From Rhodoferax sp. (lineage in GTDB: Bacteria; Pseudomonadota; Gammaproteobacteria; Burkholderiales; Burkholderiaceae_C): a DNA stretch of 38,102 bases. A model generated the notes under the pieces. The model worked only from the letters and a program-made list of their open reading frames with translations, was not told where the DNA came from and ran no database searches. The stretch spans positions 1 through 38,102 of the forward strand of contig NZ_JAQTMS010000049.1 in assembly GCF_028714215.1 (NCBI RefSeq), written 5' to 3'. Below, piece by piece: positions 6,763 to 18,548 of the stretch (its first letter is position 1; every line of letters starts with the position of its first letter). Made by a program: the position numbers and the translations under genes.

Positions 6763-7287
6763 TCAAACGCTCCACTTTTCGATCAACTGCGCGGGGCGCA
6801 AGGAATCGTAGCTTTCGAACGGCTGGTGAATCCAGGGGTTGGTGGCCAGGAATTCGACCGAATAGTCGGCCGTAAAAGTGGACAAGGCCTTGGTCCAGAT
6901 GACGGCGCTGCGCAGCTCCGTGATCGGCGGGTAATTGTTCTTCAACTGCCGGATCACTGCCTGCAGCGTGTGGCCGGAATCGGCCAGGTCGTCGACCAGC
7001 AGTACCTTGCCGGCAATCTCGCCCTTGGGCGTGGTGATGAAACGCGCAATGTCCAGCGCCCCCTGCACCTTGCCGGCGTCCGAGCGGTAGGAACTGGTGG
7101 ACATGATGGCCAGCGGCTTGTCGAAAATGCGCGACAGGATGTCGCCGGGACGCATGCCGCCGCGCGCCAGACACAGGATGGTGTCGAATTGCCAGCCGGA
7201 CTGGTGAATCTTGATCGCCAGTTTCTCGATCAGGTTATGGTATTCGTCATAACTGACATACAGGTGTTTACCGTCTTCCGTCAACAT
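6763..7287 (-). CDS. Purine-type phosphoribosyltransferase
   Basis: This 174-residue type I phosphoribosyltransferase has the PRPP-binding signature VLLVDDLADSGHT at 95-107 and the upstream LARGGMRPGDILSR loop. It most resembles the xanthine/hypoxanthine-guanine group that salvages purine bases to nucleotides with PRPP. Its position immediately downstream of purA supports a purine role, though the base specificity is not evident. ATG 7287 is preceded by a strong AGGAG eight bases upstream, in the 15-base gap after the purA stop, so purA and this gene are probably co-transcribed and coupled. Confidence 0.85.
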   Translation of the reverse strand: MLTEDGKHLYVSYDEYHNLIEKLAIKIHQSGWQFDTILCLARGGMRPGDILSRIFDKPLAIMSTSSYRSDAGKVQGALDIARFITTPKGEIAGKVLLVDDLADSGHTLQAVIRQLKNNYPPITELRSAVIWTKALSTFTADYSVEFLATNPWIHQPFESYDSLRPAQLIEKWSV

Positions 7288-7302
7288 CGGTTGGCTCCTG
7301 GA

Positions 7303-9839
<2,537 letters not shown>

Positions 9840-9871
9840 GTAAATTGGGGTGCTGTTAAAAGCGCAATTTT

Positions 9872-9896
9872 ACCGGGCTTAAGCGCCGGTTTTTTT
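9872..9896 (+). terminator. Hairpin plus T-run oriented against the operon
   Basis: On the plus strand ACCGG (9872-9876) pairs with CCGGT (9886-9890), with GC pairs extending inward around TTAA, followed by seven T residues (9890-9896). That is a short intrinsic-terminator shape for transcripts running left to right, yet all genes here run right to left. It lies in the hisZ-DUF2065 gap and touches the DUF2065 stop codon. On the minus strand the hairpin is followed only by AAAATTG, so termination there would be weak. Confidence 0.35.
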
Positions 9897-10084
9897 CACA
9901 ACAGCAACCAAATCAGCAATCCGCCGGCAATTAGGCTGCACAGGCCAAAAAAACGCAGTTGCCCGTCGTTGAGTTTGATGATCTGGACGAACATTCGGCG
10001 CCAGCCAGCCGGCGACAAAAACGGGAAAACACCCTCGATCACCAGCACCAGCGCCAGGGCCAGCCAAAACGTGTCGCTGTCCAA
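9896..10084 (-). CDS. DUF2065 small membrane protein (YjeT-like)
   Basis: This 62-residue protein is almost entirely two hydrophobic helices (about 5-24 and 41-61) joined by a basic loop with the family motif GVFPFLSPAGWRRM. This is the DUF2065/YjeT family, which lies just after hflC in many proteobacteria and has no firmly known function. The start is TTG at 10084, with AGGAAG six bases upstream; that Shine-Dalgarno overlaps the hflC stop (AGG AAG TAG). No other start codon in the frame fits. The position suggests an accessory role for the HflKC membrane complex, but this is inferred from synteny only. Confidence 0.85.
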   Translation of the reverse strand: MDSDTFWLALALVLVIEGVFPFLSPAGWRRMFVQIIKLNDGQLRFFGLCSLIAGGLLIWLLL

Positions 10085-10087
10085 GGG

Positions 10088-10999
10088 CTACTTCCTGGGA
10101 TGCGTGGGGGCCGCCGGGGCCGCCAAGTTGCCGCGCAACACCTTGAAAAACTCGGAGGACGAGGGGTCCAGCACCATGACGTCGCTCTTCTTGCCAAAGC
10201 TTGCCTTGTAGGCATCCAGACTGCGGTAGAACTGGGCAAACTGGGGGTCGCGGCCAAACGCCTCGGCGTAAGTGCGGGCCGCTTCAGCATCGCCCTCACC
10301 CTTGGTCTTCTGGGCATCCCGGTAGGCATTGGCCACGGCCACCTCGCGTTGCCGATCCGCATCGGCACGGATTTTTTCCCCTTCGGCGGCGCCGGTCGAG
10401 CGCAATTCGTTGGCCACCCGCTTGCGTTCCGCCTCCATGCGCCGGTACACCGACTCGGTGATGGTATCGACGTAATCGGCACGCGTAATGCGCACATCAA
10501 CCACATCCACGCCCCACGGCTTGGCACCTTTGACTTTACTCAGCACTTCGGCCTTGACGTCGTCAGTGATGACTTCGCGCTTGGTCGATAAAAGTTCCTT
10601 CACCGTCCACTTGTTGATTTCTTCCTGGAACGCATTGCGCACCACCCGGTTGAGCTGGTTGGCGCCGTCGGTCTCGGTCAAGCCAACGTTGCGGATGTAC
10701 TGGGACGGCTCCGAAATGCGCCAACGCACGTACCAGTCGATCACGACCCGCTGCTTTTCCGCCGTCAGCATCGGCTCCGTGTCGCTGGTTTCCAGCGTCA
10801 GCAGGCGCTTGTCGATATAGGACACGTTCTGAAACGGCGGCGGCAACTTGAAGTTCAAACCGGGCTCGGTGATGACTTCCTTGATCTGCCCAAGGGCGTA
10901 GACCACACCAAATTGCCGCTGATCGACCACAAACAGCATCGAGCTGGCCAGCGCGAAAACCACCAGCAGGGAGGAGAAAATTAAACCTAGTCTGTTCAT
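10088..10999 (-). CDS. hflC: HflC, SPFH-domain membrane protease modulator
   Basis: This 303-residue SPFH/prohibitin-family protein assembles with HflK into a large cage around the FtsH protease and limits its access to membrane substrates. The N-terminal membrane anchor spans about residues 5-25. The SPFH domain follows (VDQRQFGVVYALGQIKEV, EPGLNFKLPPPFQNV), then a long helical region rich in Arg/Glu/Ala (YRRMEAERKRVANELRSTGA). The C-terminal tail is short and Ala/Pro rich. It starts at ATG 10999, nine bases after hflK, and its stop lies within the Shine-Dalgarno region of DUF2065. The bulk of the protein is expected on the periplasmic side, as in E. coli. Confidence 0.96.
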   Translation of the reverse strand: MNRLGLIFSSLLVVFALASSMLFVVDQRQFGVVYALGQIKEVITEPGLNFKLPPPFQNVSYIDKRLLTLETSDTEPMLTAEKQRVVIDWYVRWRISEPSQYIRNVGLTETDGANQLNRVVRNAFQEEINKWTVKELLSTKREVITDDVKAEVLSKVKGAKPWGVDVVDVRITRADYVDTITESVYRRMEAERKRVANELRSTGAAEGEKIRADADRQREVAVANAYRDAQKTKGEGDAEAARTYAEAFGRDPQFAQFYRSLDAYKASFGKKSDVMVLDPSSSEFFKVLRGNLAAPAAPTHPRK

Positions 11000-11008
11000 T
11001 CTTGGCTC

Positions 11009-12397
11009 CTAGCGTGTTTCGCGTTCACGGGTACGGGCGGTATCCCGGGCGCGCGCATCAGGGGTCGTGGCGGCGGCAGCGGCGGGCACGGCGGCCGGAT
11101 TGGTGGCAGCGACCGCTGCCGCATCGGCACCCGATGCGCTCAACTGCATGATCTTGTCGAGTGGCAGGTAAAGCAGATTGGAGCCCTGCTTGGAATCCAC
11201 CAGTACCTTGGTGACGTTGCTGTAAATCTGCTGCATCGAATCGAGGTACATCCGGTCACGTGTCACCTGGGGTGCCTTCTGGTACTCGGCCAACGCCGAT
11301 TTGAAGCGTTGCGCATCGCCCTGCGCCTGCGCCACAATTCTGGCCTTGTAGGCATCGGCCTCGGCTTTCAAGCGGGACGCGGAACCGACCGCGCGCGGCA
11401 CCACGTCATTGGCGTAAGCCTGGGCTTCGTTCTTGGCGCGTTCACGCTCCTGCCCGGCTTTCAGCACGTCGTCGAAGGCCGCCTGCACCTGCTCCGGTGG
11501 CCGCACGCCACCCTGCTGCAAATTGATGCCGACCACTTCAATGCCGACCTTGTAGCGGTCCAGGATCTTTTGCATCAAGGCGCGTACCCGGGGCGCAATC
11601 TGGTCACGCTCTTCGGACAGGGCGCTGTCCATGCGCATCTTGCCAACGACTTCGCGGACAGCGGTTTCAGCCGCCTGCACCACCGCCTCACCGGGATTCT
11701 TGCTCTCGAACAGAAAAGCCCGGGCGTCGCTGAGCCGGTACTGAACGGCAAACTTGATTTCGACAATGTTTTCGTCTTCGGTCAGCATCGCCGACTCGCG
11801 CAGACCAGTGGCCTTGATGACGCTATCGCGTCCCACATCGACCGAGCGTATCTGGGTCACAAAAATCAGCTCATGGCGCTGAATCGGATAAGGCAGCCGC
11901 CACTGGAAACCGGCCCCCACCGAGGACTTGTATTTGCCAAACTGGGTAATGACCGCTTGCTGGCCTTCCTGGACAATGAAAAATCCCGTTCCCAACCAGA
12001 TTAGCAACATCACACCGACAATCAGCCCGACGCCAATTCCGGTACTCTTCATGTCAGGCTGAAAACCACCCCCCGAACCACCGCCGGAGCCACCCCCCGC
12101 GGCACCCCGGCCCGCATTTTTCAGGCCGCCAAACAGGCCGCCCAACTTGCGGTTGAAATCGCGCCACAGTTCATCGAGATCCGGCGGCCCCTGGTTCGGC
12201 CCGCGCCTGGGACCGCGGTCATTGTCACTCTTGGCCGGCGCGTTGGGGGCATCCGCCTTCGGGGCGTCGGGCTCGGCTTTGCCGCCCTCGGCCCCTTTGT
12301 CGTCGCTGCGCCCCCAGCGCGGATCATTCAGATTGAACATGCCCCTGATTCGCTGGGGCAGTTGCGCCCAGCGAAAGCTGCGTAAATGAAGGTTCAT
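11009..12397 (-). CDS. hflK: HflK, SPFH-domain partner of HflC
   Basis: This 462-residue protein is somewhat longer than E. coli HflK (about 419). It has a Gly/Pro/Asp-rich cytoplasmic N-terminus (about 1-125) with a low-complexity Gly-Gly-Ser stretch, one membrane span (about GVGLIVGVMLLIWLGTGFFI), the SPFH domain (VQEGQQAVITQFGKY onward) and a long coiled region. An Ala-rich tail ends in several Arg/Glu residues. With HflC it forms the FtsH-regulating complex. I took ATG 12397, which has GAGAAG just upstream. A second in-frame ATG at 12340 begins MFNLNDPRWGRSDD, a common start in relatives, so the first 19 residues are uncertain. Confidence 0.94.
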   Translation of the reverse strand: MNLHLRSFRWAQLPQRIRGMFNLNDPRWGRSDDKGAEGGKAEPDAPKADAPNAPAKSDNDRGPRRGPNQGPPDLDELWRDFNRKLGGLFGGLKNAGRGAAGGGSGGGSGGGFQPDMKSTGIGVGLIVGVMLLIWLGTGFFIVQEGQQAVITQFGKYKSSVGAGFQWRLPYPIQRHELIFVTQIRSVDVGRDSVIKATGLRESAMLTEDENIVEIKFAVQYRLSDARAFLFESKNPGEAVVQAAETAVREVVGKMRMDSALSEERDQIAPRVRALMQKILDRYKVGIEVVGINLQQGGVRPPEQVQAAFDDVLKAGQERERAKNEAQAYANDVVPRAVGSASRLKAEADAYKARIVAQAQGDAQRFKSALAEYQKAPQVTRDRMYLDSMQQIYSNVTKVLVDSKQGSNLLYLPLDKIMQLSASGADAAAVAATNPAAVPAAAAATTPDARARDTARTRERETR

Positions 12398-12436
12398 TTC
12401 ATCTTCTCTTGTGTATCGTTACCGGATTGTGCCCAA

Positions 12437-13615
12437 TCAGGAAGCCGCCTCGTGATTTTGCGGCAAATATTGGTCCTTTTTCGCTGGCACCGGGCGCTGG
12501 CTCACAAGGCGCGCCAACTGCTGGCGCAGGGCCGCCAGGCCCTCACCGTTGATGGCACTCAAGAATATCCTGGGTGTTGGAACTCCGGCCAGATCGAATG
12601 TGTCCTGCAACTGCAGCGGGCGTCGCTCCGGTTCCATGGCGTCGAGTTTGTTGAATACCAGGACTTGAGGAATCTGGGCCGCGCCAATTTCAGCCAGCAC
12701 ACGCTGGACCTCGGCAATCTGCTCTGAAAAATTGGCACTGGACGCATCCACCACGTGCAATAGCAGGTCGGCATCCACCGCTTCCTGCAAGGTGGCCTGA
12801 AAGGCATCGATCAGGCCATGCGGCAAATCACGAATAAAGCCAACGGTGTCTGACAGCGAAACCGAGCGCCCCGCCTCGCCCAGATAAAGCTGGCGGGTGG
12901 TCGTGTCCAGCGTGGCAAACAGTTGATCGGCGGCATAGGCCTTGGCTTTGACCAGCGCATTGAACAGCGTCGATTTGCCCGCGTTGGTGTAGCCCACCAG
13001 GGAGATGTTGAAGGCATCACGGCGCTCCCGCTGGCGCCGCTGCGTCTGGCGCTGGCGTTTGACCTTTTGCAGCCGCTCCTTGATCTTCTTGATGTTGTCG
13101 CCAATCATCCGGCGGTCCAGTTCGATCTGGGTTTCACCGGGGCCACCGCGCAGGCCGATGCCGCCACTCTGGCGCTCCAGGTGCGACCAGCGACGCACCA
13201 GGCGGGTACTCAGGTACTGCATGCGGGCCAGTTCAACCTGCAGTTTTCCCTCGTGACTGCGCGCCCTCTGGCCGAAAATCTCCAGAATCAAAAGCGTCCG
13301 GTCGTTGACCGGAAGTTCAAGATGGCGCTCCAGATTGCGCTGCTGGGCCGGGCTCAGGCTTTGATCAAAAAGCACTTCCACGGCACCCATCTGGGCGGCC
13401 AGCATTTTGATTTCGTCGGCTTTGCCTCTGCCCACAAACAGGGCCGCATCGGGTGCCTTGCGCTTGCAGGTCAGCCGCGCGACCGGGTTCAATCCAGCGG
13501 TTTGTGCCAACAAACCCAATTCGTCGAGTTCGGCGTCGAAATTGGGCAATCCAAAATCGACCCCTACCAGTATGGTTGGTGCCGGCAGACGATCAGGCGG
13601 CGGCAGGTTGTTCAC
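12437..13615 (-). CDS. hflX: Ribosome-associated GTPase HflX
   Basis: HflX is a GTPase that splits stalled or hibernating 70S ribosomes and associates with 50S subunits. The glycine-rich N-terminal domain is present ([30 protein letters not shown]), followed by the [13 protein letters not shown] linker and the G domain with G1 [13 protein letters not shown]3 DTVGFI and G4 NKLD. The start is unclear: the frame is open upstream and has no ATG near the expected N-terminus. I chose GTG 13615, giving 392 residues and a 23-base overlap with the hfq end; GTG 13624 and TTG 13630 are alternatives. The overlap suggests coupled translation after Hfq. Confidence 0.93.
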   Translation of the reverse strand: MNNLPPPDRLPAPTILVGVDFGLPNFDAELDELGLLAQTAGLNPVARLTCKRKAPDAALFVGRGKADEIKMLAAQMGAVEVLFDQSLSPAQQRNLERHLELPVNDRTLLILEIFGQRARSHEGKLQVELARMQYLSTRLVRRWSHLERQSGGIGLRGGPGETQIELDRRMIGDNIKKIKERLQKVKRQRQTQRRQRERRDAFNISLVGYTNAGKSTLFNALVKAKAYAADQLFATLDTTTRQLYLGEAGRSVSLSDTVGFIRDLPHGLIDAFQATLQEAVDADLLLHVVDASSANFSEQIAEVQRVLAEIGAAQIPQVLVFNKLDAMEPERRPLQLQDTFDLAGVPTPRIFLSAINGEGLAALRQQLARLVSQRPVPAKKDQYLPQNHEAAS

Positions 13616-13841
13616 CCTCGCCACTTGCAAAATTCACTGCGCGCCCCGGCACAATAGTGGAGATCGCGTGTTTGTAGACCATTTGGGTGACGGTATTGCG
13701 AAGCAATACAACGTACTGGTCAAAAGACTCAATCTGACCTTGCAGCTTGATCCCGTTGACCAGGTAAATGGAGACCGGTACATGTTCCCGACGCAGTGCG
13801 TTGAGAAAAGGGTCCTGGAGTAGTTGACCTTTGTTGTTCAC
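13593..13841 (-). CDS. hfq: RNA chaperone Hfq
   Basis: This 82-residue protein is the Sm-like hexameric RNA chaperone that matches small RNAs to their mRNA targets. Sm1 ([20 protein letters not shown], 12-31) and Sm2 with YKHAIST (56-62) are intact, including Tyr56, Lys57 and His58 of the proximal RNA-binding face. The C-terminal tail is short, as usual in betaproteobacteria. I chose GTG 13841 ([11 protein letters not shown]): GGAG lies six bases upstream and the N-terminus then matches the family. A TTG six codons further upstream would put that Shine-Dalgarno inside the gene. It is followed by hflX, hflK and hflC in the classical order. Confidence 0.97.
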   Translation of the reverse strand: MNNKGQLLQDPFLNALRREHVPVSIYLVNGIKLQGQIESFDQYVVLLRNTVTQMVYKHAISTIVPGRAVNFASGEGEQPAAA

Positions 13842-13958
13842 GATATTCTCCGTGTTCAAAAAATTGATGAGGGGGTCACGATACCACAGCCCGGAGGTTT
13901 CTCTGGCCGCAGCGGCATAAACCCATAAAAAAGTTGCAGGGTATCCGTTCGAAAAAGA

Positions 13959-15299
13959 TCAACCCGCCTTGTCGACATAGGGGTTGCTGGAGGTCTTGAA
14001 CTCGATCCGCATGGGGGTGCCGACCAGGTCGAACTCCTTGCGAAAGCGTCCTTCCAGAAAACGTTTGTAGGCGTCGCTCACATGTTCCAGCGAATTGCCG
14101 TGGATCACGATCACCGGCGGATTCATGCCGCCCTGGTGGGCATAACGCAATTTGGGACGGAACATGCCGGAGCGCTTGGGGCTTTGAAACTGGACGGCTT
14201 CCAGCAGCAAACGGGTCAAAACAGGGGTCGACATCTTGCAATTGGCGGCTTTGTAGGCCTGCACGATGGAGGCCCAGAGCGGCCCCAGTCCCTGCCTCTT
14301 GGTTGCCGATATCAAATGCATCGCGGCAAACTTCAGGAACGGCAAACGGGTCTCGATCGAGCGCTTGACAAGTTCCCGCTGGTACTCGTCAACCGCATCC
14401 CATTTGTTGACCGCCAACACCACGGCCCGGCCATTTTCAAGAATGTAACCGGCAATGTGGGCATCCTGATCGGTAACCCCCTGGGTCGCATCGATCAGCA
14501 ACAGCACCACATTGGACGATTCGATCGCCTGCAGGGTTTTGACGACCGAGAATTTTTCGATCGCTTCAAAGACTTTGCCTCTGCGACGCAGGCCCGCCGT
14601 ATCAACCAGCTCGAATTTCTGGCCCATCCGCTCAAACGGCACCGATATCGCGTCGCGCGTCGTGCCCGGCAAATCGAAAGCCACCAGGCGTTCTTCGCCC
14701 AGCCAGGTGTTGATCAGCGTCGACTTGCCGACATTGGGACGCCCGGCCACCGCCAACTTGATGACCCCGGGCTCGCGCTGATCCAGCACATCTTCGGGTT
14801 CCTCAAGGTGCAGCGGCGCCAAGGCCAGTTCCAGCAGAGTGTGGATACCCTGCCCGTGCGCCGCCGATATCGCGTGCACCTCACCCAGACCCAGCTCAAA
14901 GAATTCGACCAGCTGCGCGCCGGCCAGCATGCCTTCGGCCTTGTTGGCGGCCAGCACGCAGGGCTTGCCGAGACGGCGCAGGTATTTGGCAATCTCGTGA
15001 TCCTGCGCCGAAATACCTTCCCGGGCATCGACCACGAAGATGACGACATCGGCTTCCGCAACGGCTTGCCGTGTCTGTTTCGCCATTTCCTTGAAAATGC
15101 CGCTGGCGGCATCGGGTTCGAAGCCACCGGTGTCAATCACGATGAACTCGTGCTTGCCCTGACTCCCATTGCCGTAATGACGGTCCCGCGTCAAGCCCGC
15201 GAAATCTGCCACGATGGCGTCGCGCGACTTGGTCAGCCGGTTGAAAAGCGTCGATTTACCGACATTGGGACGGCCGACAAGGGCCAACACAGGTTTCAT
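13959..15299 (-). CDS. der: Ribosome biogenesis GTPase Der
   Basis: This 446-residue protein has two tandem G domains, the hallmark of Der (EngA), an essential GTPase needed for 50S subunit maturation. The first P-loop GRPNVGKST is at residues 9-17 and an identical one opens the second domain near residue 185. DTGGFE and [10 protein letters not shown] are the two G3 motifs; NKAEG and NKWDAVDE are the G4 motifs. The C-terminal KH-like domain ends in [15 protein letters not shown]. It starts at ATG 15299, 16 bases after bamB. The 117-base gap to hfq downstream is the first sizable gap after der and is a likely place for an hfq promoter, though I see no convincing hexamers. Confidence 0.97.
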   Translation of the reverse strand: MKPVLALVGRPNVGKSTLFNRLTKSRDAIVADFAGLTRDRHYGNGSQGKHEFIVIDTGGFEPDAASGIFKEMAKQTRQAVAEADVVIFVVDAREGISAQDHEIAKYLRRLGKPCVLAANKAEGMLAGAQLVEFFELGLGEVHAISAAHGQGIHTLLELALAPLHLEEPEDVLDQREPGVIKLAVAGRPNVGKSTLINTWLGEERLVAFDLPGTTRDAISVPFERMGQKFELVDTAGLRRRGKVFEAIEKFSVVKTLQAIESSNVVLLLIDATQGVTDQDAHIAGYILENGRAVVLAVNKWDAVDEYQRELVKRSIETRLPFLKFAAMHLISATKRQGLGPLWASIVQAYKAANCKMSTPVLTRLLLEAVQFQSPKRSGMFRPKLRYAHQGGMNPPVIVIHGNSLEHVSDAYKRFLEGRFRKEFDLVGTPMRIEFKTSSNPYVDKAG

Positions 15300-15315
15300 T
15301 CAGGGCGCCAGACGT

Positions 15316-16455
15316 TCACTCGGGTTTGAAGCCGAAAATTCCACCCTTGCGAGTGACCACCAGCAGCGTTCCATCCGCCAGCACCGGCGCCGCGGCGATG
15401 GCCGAACCGTCGGTCTCGGCGCGTGCCAGCACCGACCCGTCGTCGCGCGACAGCCAATGCACCAGCCCCACCCCATCACCCACCACGATGGCCCGCCCGA
15501 CCACCAGCGGCGCCGTCAGATCACGGTAACGCAAACGCTCGGAGACCCAGGCCCGCTCGCCATCGGCGCGGCGCCAGGCGATAATTTTTCCGTCGCTCTC
15601 GACGCCAAAAACATATTTGTCATCGCCGTGCACGCCGACCGAACCCAAGGCCGGCTTACTCCACAGCAAGCTGCCGCGGGCGGCGTCGACACAACCCACG
15701 GCGGCTTGAAAAGCGCGCACGCAAACCACGTTGCCAACGCGGCTGGGGCCCCCGACCAGATCAACCAGGCGCTCGATATCGTTGGTACCACGCGGCGAGG
15801 CAATGGGAGCCTCCCAACGGACCGCGCCATTGGACGGATTGAGCCCGACCAGACGTCCACCCATGCCGGTCACCAAGGTATCGCCGACCGCCAACAAGAC
15901 GCCCGACTGGCGCAGCACCAGGGACTCGCCCGGACGCTGCTGGTTCCACAGCTTGCGCCCCGAGCTGCCATCGAAAGCCGTGACGGAACGATCGGCGGCC
16001 AGCAGAAAAACCCGCCCACCGGCGACCAGCGGGGCGGTGAAACTGGGTGCCGGCAGCTTTTGACGCCATGCTTCGCGCCCGCCGTCCAACATCACCAGTT
16101 CGTTGCCACGCGTCACCACGGCGGTGAACCGACCGTCGCCGCCAACACCGGCAGCAATCTGGCCACCGAGGGCGCTGCGCCACAACTCTGCGCCGGTGCC
16201 GGAATCAAACCGCGCAAGCACGCCGTCCGAACTGGCAAGCGTCACCGCATTTGAATTGGCTTTGGGCTCAAGCGCGGAGTCGAGCTGACCGATTTTCGAG
16301 GTCCACGCCAAACGCACGGACCGCAAGCCGGCGGCGGGCGTCAGTTCGGCTGGTTTGGGCTTCTCCGGTGCGCTGGAACAGCCGGCCAACAAACCCAGGG
16401 CAACAGACATCAAGGCCACTGCGGTGGCCGCGGTTGAACGAAAATGGAGCTTCAC
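15316..16455 (-). CDS. bamB: Outer-membrane assembly lipoprotein BamB
   Basis: This 379-residue lipoprotein is the eight-bladed beta-propeller subunit of the BAM complex, which folds beta-barrel proteins into the outer membrane. The N-terminal signal ends in lipobox LLAGC, with lipidated Cys26. PQQ-like propeller repeats follow (SGTGAELWRSALGGQ, SGRKLWNQQRPGES, NGAVRWEAPIASPRG, ARGSLLWSKPALG). The motif RGTNDIERLVDLVGGP matches the BamA-binding loop region. The start is GTG 16455, overlapping the stop of the preceding gene by 4 bases (GTGA), so translation is probably coupled. Its BAM partner bamD lies elsewhere in this window (26417-27223). Confidence 0.95.
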   Translation of the reverse strand: MKLHFRSTAATAVALMSVALGLLAGCSSAPEKPKPAELTPAAGLRSVRLAWTSKIGQLDSALEPKANSNAVTLASSDGVLARFDSGTGAELWRSALGGQIAAGVGGDGRFTAVVTRGNELVMLDGGREAWRQKLPAPSFTAPLVAGGRVFLLAADRSVTAFDGSSGRKLWNQQRPGESLVLRQSGVLLAVGDTLVTGMGGRLVGLNPSNGAVRWEAPIASPRGTNDIERLVDLVGGPSRVGNVVCVRAFQAAVGCVDAARGSLLWSKPALGSVGVHGDDKYVFGVESDGKIIAWRRADGERAWVSERLRYRDLTAPLVVGRAIVVGDGVGLVHWLSRDDGSVLARAETDGSAIAAAPVLADGTLLVVTRKGGIFGFKPE

Positions 16456-17129
16456 TTTTTCCCTTCCGGCGCAAGCCCGTCGGCGCTCTGGGGATCGACC
16501 CCCAGCGAGTTCAATTTCACTTCCACCAGGCGCCGGTAATCGGTGCGCTCGTCAAAACTCTTGTAGGCTTTCCCGTATTCGGCAATGGCCTCTTTCTTCT
16601 TGCCCTGCAACAGCAGGATGTCGCCTTTTCGATCGGCCACCAGGGCCTCGAAATTGGGCGGGAACGAGCCGGTCAACTGCTTCAAGGCCTCATCGAAGGC
16701 CTTGGACTCCATCAAGACACCGGCCAGACGCAACTTTGCAACAGCCTGGTAGCCCGGATCCGATGACTTGTCGGCAACCCAGCTCAAGGCCGACTTGGCG
16801 GCTTCAATGTTGCCGGCGCTGTAGTATTGCTTGGCCACCAGCAGTCCGGCTTGCTGCGCATAGGTGGTGGACGCAAAGCGGTCCTTGATGTCGGCGAAAA
16901 CACGGTCGATTTTTGCCGCGTCCGCCGACTTCACAACCCGCTCCACTTCATCGTACATGGCAGCGGCCTGGCTGGCCTGGCTGCGCTGCCAGTACTGGTA
17001 AAAATTCCAGGCGGCGAAGGTCCCCAACACAACGATCAGGGCCCAAGTGATGGCATTGCCGTATTGCTTCCAAAAATGCTTGAGCTGGTCGAGTTGCTCT
17101 TGTTCTTCCAGATCGAGTTGATTTGCCAT
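16452..17129 (-). CDS. yfgM: YfgM-like membrane-anchored TPR protein
   Basis: This 225-residue protein has a cytoplasmic N-terminus rich in Glu/Gln (LDLEEQEQLDQLKHFWKQYG), one membrane span (about 26-45, AITWALIVVLGTFAAWNFYQ) and periplasmic TPR-like helices (about 60-200). This is the YfgM/ancillary SecYEG-translocon subunit family (DUF2133). E. coli YfgM binds the translocon and the chaperone PpiD to help hand exported proteins to periplasmic chaperones. It sits between hisS and bamB, the same order as E. coli hisS-yfgM-bamB-der. The start is ATG 17129. The gap in front of it contains a short palindromic repeat. Confidence 0.9.
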   Translation of the reverse strand: MANQLDLEEQEQLDQLKHFWKQYGNAITWALIVVLGTFAAWNFYQYWQRSQASQAAAMYDEVERVVKSADAAKIDRVFADIKDRFASTTYAQQAGLLVAKQYYSAGNIEAAKSALSWVADKSSDPGYQAVAKLRLAGVLMESKAFDEALKQLTGSFPPNFEALVADRKGDILLLQGKKKEAIAEYGKAYKSFDERTDYRRLVEVKLNSLGVDPQSADGLAPEGKK

Positions 17130-17145
17130 GAAAATCCTTTAATCA

Positions 17146-17223
17146 GTTGAGGACAGAGCTAAAGGTCTGTCCCACAAAAAATTTAACTTAGTTGGGGCCA
17201 GCGCTGCAGGTCTGTCCCGCAAA
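17146..17223. repeat. Two tandem GGGACAG/CTGTCCC hairpin repeats
   Basis: Two 33-base units (17146-17178 and 17191-17223) lie 45 bases apart, with 27 of 33 positions identical. Each can form a hairpin: GGACAGA (17151-17157) pairs with TCTGTCC (17166-17172) in the first, and GGGCCAG (17195-17201) with CTGTCCC (17212-17218) with one mismatch in the second. The first unit lies in the hisS-yfgM gap; the second lies inside the 3' end of hisS and contributes its last codons. Similar hairpins lie between sucA and sucB. Confidence 0.75.
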
Positions 17224-18540
17224 CGTTGAAGTGGTCGATTGTAGGGTGGCGGCCCAGGCCGCGATATCCGCCAGCGAGCGGCTTTGCTGCGCACCGCTGC
17301 CATCGCGCAACGCCTTGACGGTGACGCTGTTTTGCGCCAACTCGTCGGCACCAAAAATCAACGCATAGCGGGCACCGCTGCTGTCGGCTTTCTTGAACTG
17401 CGATTTCATGCTGCCCAGCGCCTCGGCCGCGCCGGCATGCATCTGCACGCTGACACCGGCGCCGCGCAAGGCCTGCATCACCTGCATGCAGCGCGGCAAG
17501 GCCGCAGCGTCGGGAATCACGGCGTAGGCGTCAGGCGTCTGCTCGGTCTGCGTCTGGCCCTGCTCCTTGATGAGTTCGAGCACCCGCTCCAGTCCCATGC
17601 CCCAGCCTACCGCGGGTGTCGGTTTGCCGCCCAGCAGCTCGAACAGGCCGTCGTAGCGCCCGCCACCGCACAGGGCGCCCTGGGCGCCCAGTTCGTCGGT
17701 CAGGAATTCGAACACGGTGTGGCTGTAGTAATCCAGACCGCGCACCAGACGGGGATTGACGCTCCAACTGACGCCGCAGGCGCTGAGCAGGGCCTTGACG
17801 CTGTCGAAGTGCTTGAGCGAGCCTTCCCCCAGGTAACTCAGAAGCTGCGGCGCGCCCTGCACCAGCGCCTGCAGCGCCGGATTCTTGGTGTCCAGAATGC
17901 GCAGCGGATTGGTGTGCAGGCGACGCTGCGCCTCGGCATCGAGCAACTCACTATGCTGCTCGAAATAAGTGATCAAGGCGGCCCGGTGGGCTTGCCGCTC
18001 GGCCGGCACACCCAGGCTGTTGAGCTCCACCCGCACGTTGCGCAAACCCAGATGGGCAAACAAATCGTGCACCAGTAGCATCAATTCGGCATCCACTTCC
18101 GGCCCGGCAAAACCCAGCGCCTCGGCGCCCAGTTGGTAGAACTGCCGGTAGCGTCCGCGCTGCGGCCGCTCATGCCGGAACATGGGCCCCATGTAGTACA
18201 AGCGCTTGCCGCCGTCATAGGTCAGGTTGTGCTGAATGGCGGCGCGCACCACGCCCGGCGTGTTTTCCGGGCGCAAGGTGAGCGGCTCGCCATTGAGTTT
18301 GTCTTCGAAGGAGTACATCTCCTTTTCGACAATGTCGGTGGTCTCGCCGGTGCCGCGCACGAACAGCGCGGTCGGCTCGACGATGGGCGTGCGGATATTG
18401 CGGTAGGCATAGCGCCCCATCAGGGACCGCACCTTGTCTTCCAGCCACTCCCAGCGCGCGGAGTCCGGCGGAAGAATGTCGTTCATGCCTTTGACGGCAG
18501 CCAGTTTCTCCGACTTTGCGGCAGCTAATTTTTCATTCAT
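17188..18540 (-). CDS. hisS: Histidyl-tRNA synthetase
   Basis: This 450-residue class II synthetase charges tRNA-His. Visible motifs are [15 protein letters not shown], the motif 2 region [20 protein letters not shown], the histidine-A loop [29 protein letters not shown] and a motif 3 arginine in [10 protein letters not shown]. The C-terminal anticodon-binding domain is complete. I chose ATG 18540, eight bases after the ispG stop; a TTG four codons upstream would overlap ispG. Two oddities: the N-terminus carries a doubled block ([15 protein letters not shown]), and the last 11 residues ([11 protein letters not shown]) are encoded by a palindromic repeat unit. Confidence 0.96.
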   Translation of the reverse strand: MNEKLAAAKSEKLAAVKGMNDILPPDSARWEWLEDKVRSLMGRYAYRNIRTPIVEPTALFVRGTGETTDIVEKEMYSFEDKLNGEPLTLRPENTPGVVRAAIQHNLTYDGGKRLYYMGPMFRHERPQRGRYRQFYQLGAEALGFAGPEVDAELMLLVHDLFAHLGLRNVRVELNSLGVPAERQAHRAALITYFEQHSELLDAEAQRRLHTNPLRILDTKNPALQALVQGAPQLLSYLGEGSLKHFDSVKALLSACGVSWSVNPRLVRGLDYYSHTVFEFLTDELGAQGALCGGGRYDGLFELLGGKPTPAVGWGMGLERVLELIKEQGQTQTEQTPDAYAVIPDAAALPRCMQVMQALRGAGVSVQMHAGAAEALGSMKSQFKKADSSGARYALIFGADELAQNSVTVKALRDGSGAQQSRSLADIAAWAATLQSTTSTFAGQTCSAGPN

Positions 18541-18548
18541 GAGGCAAT

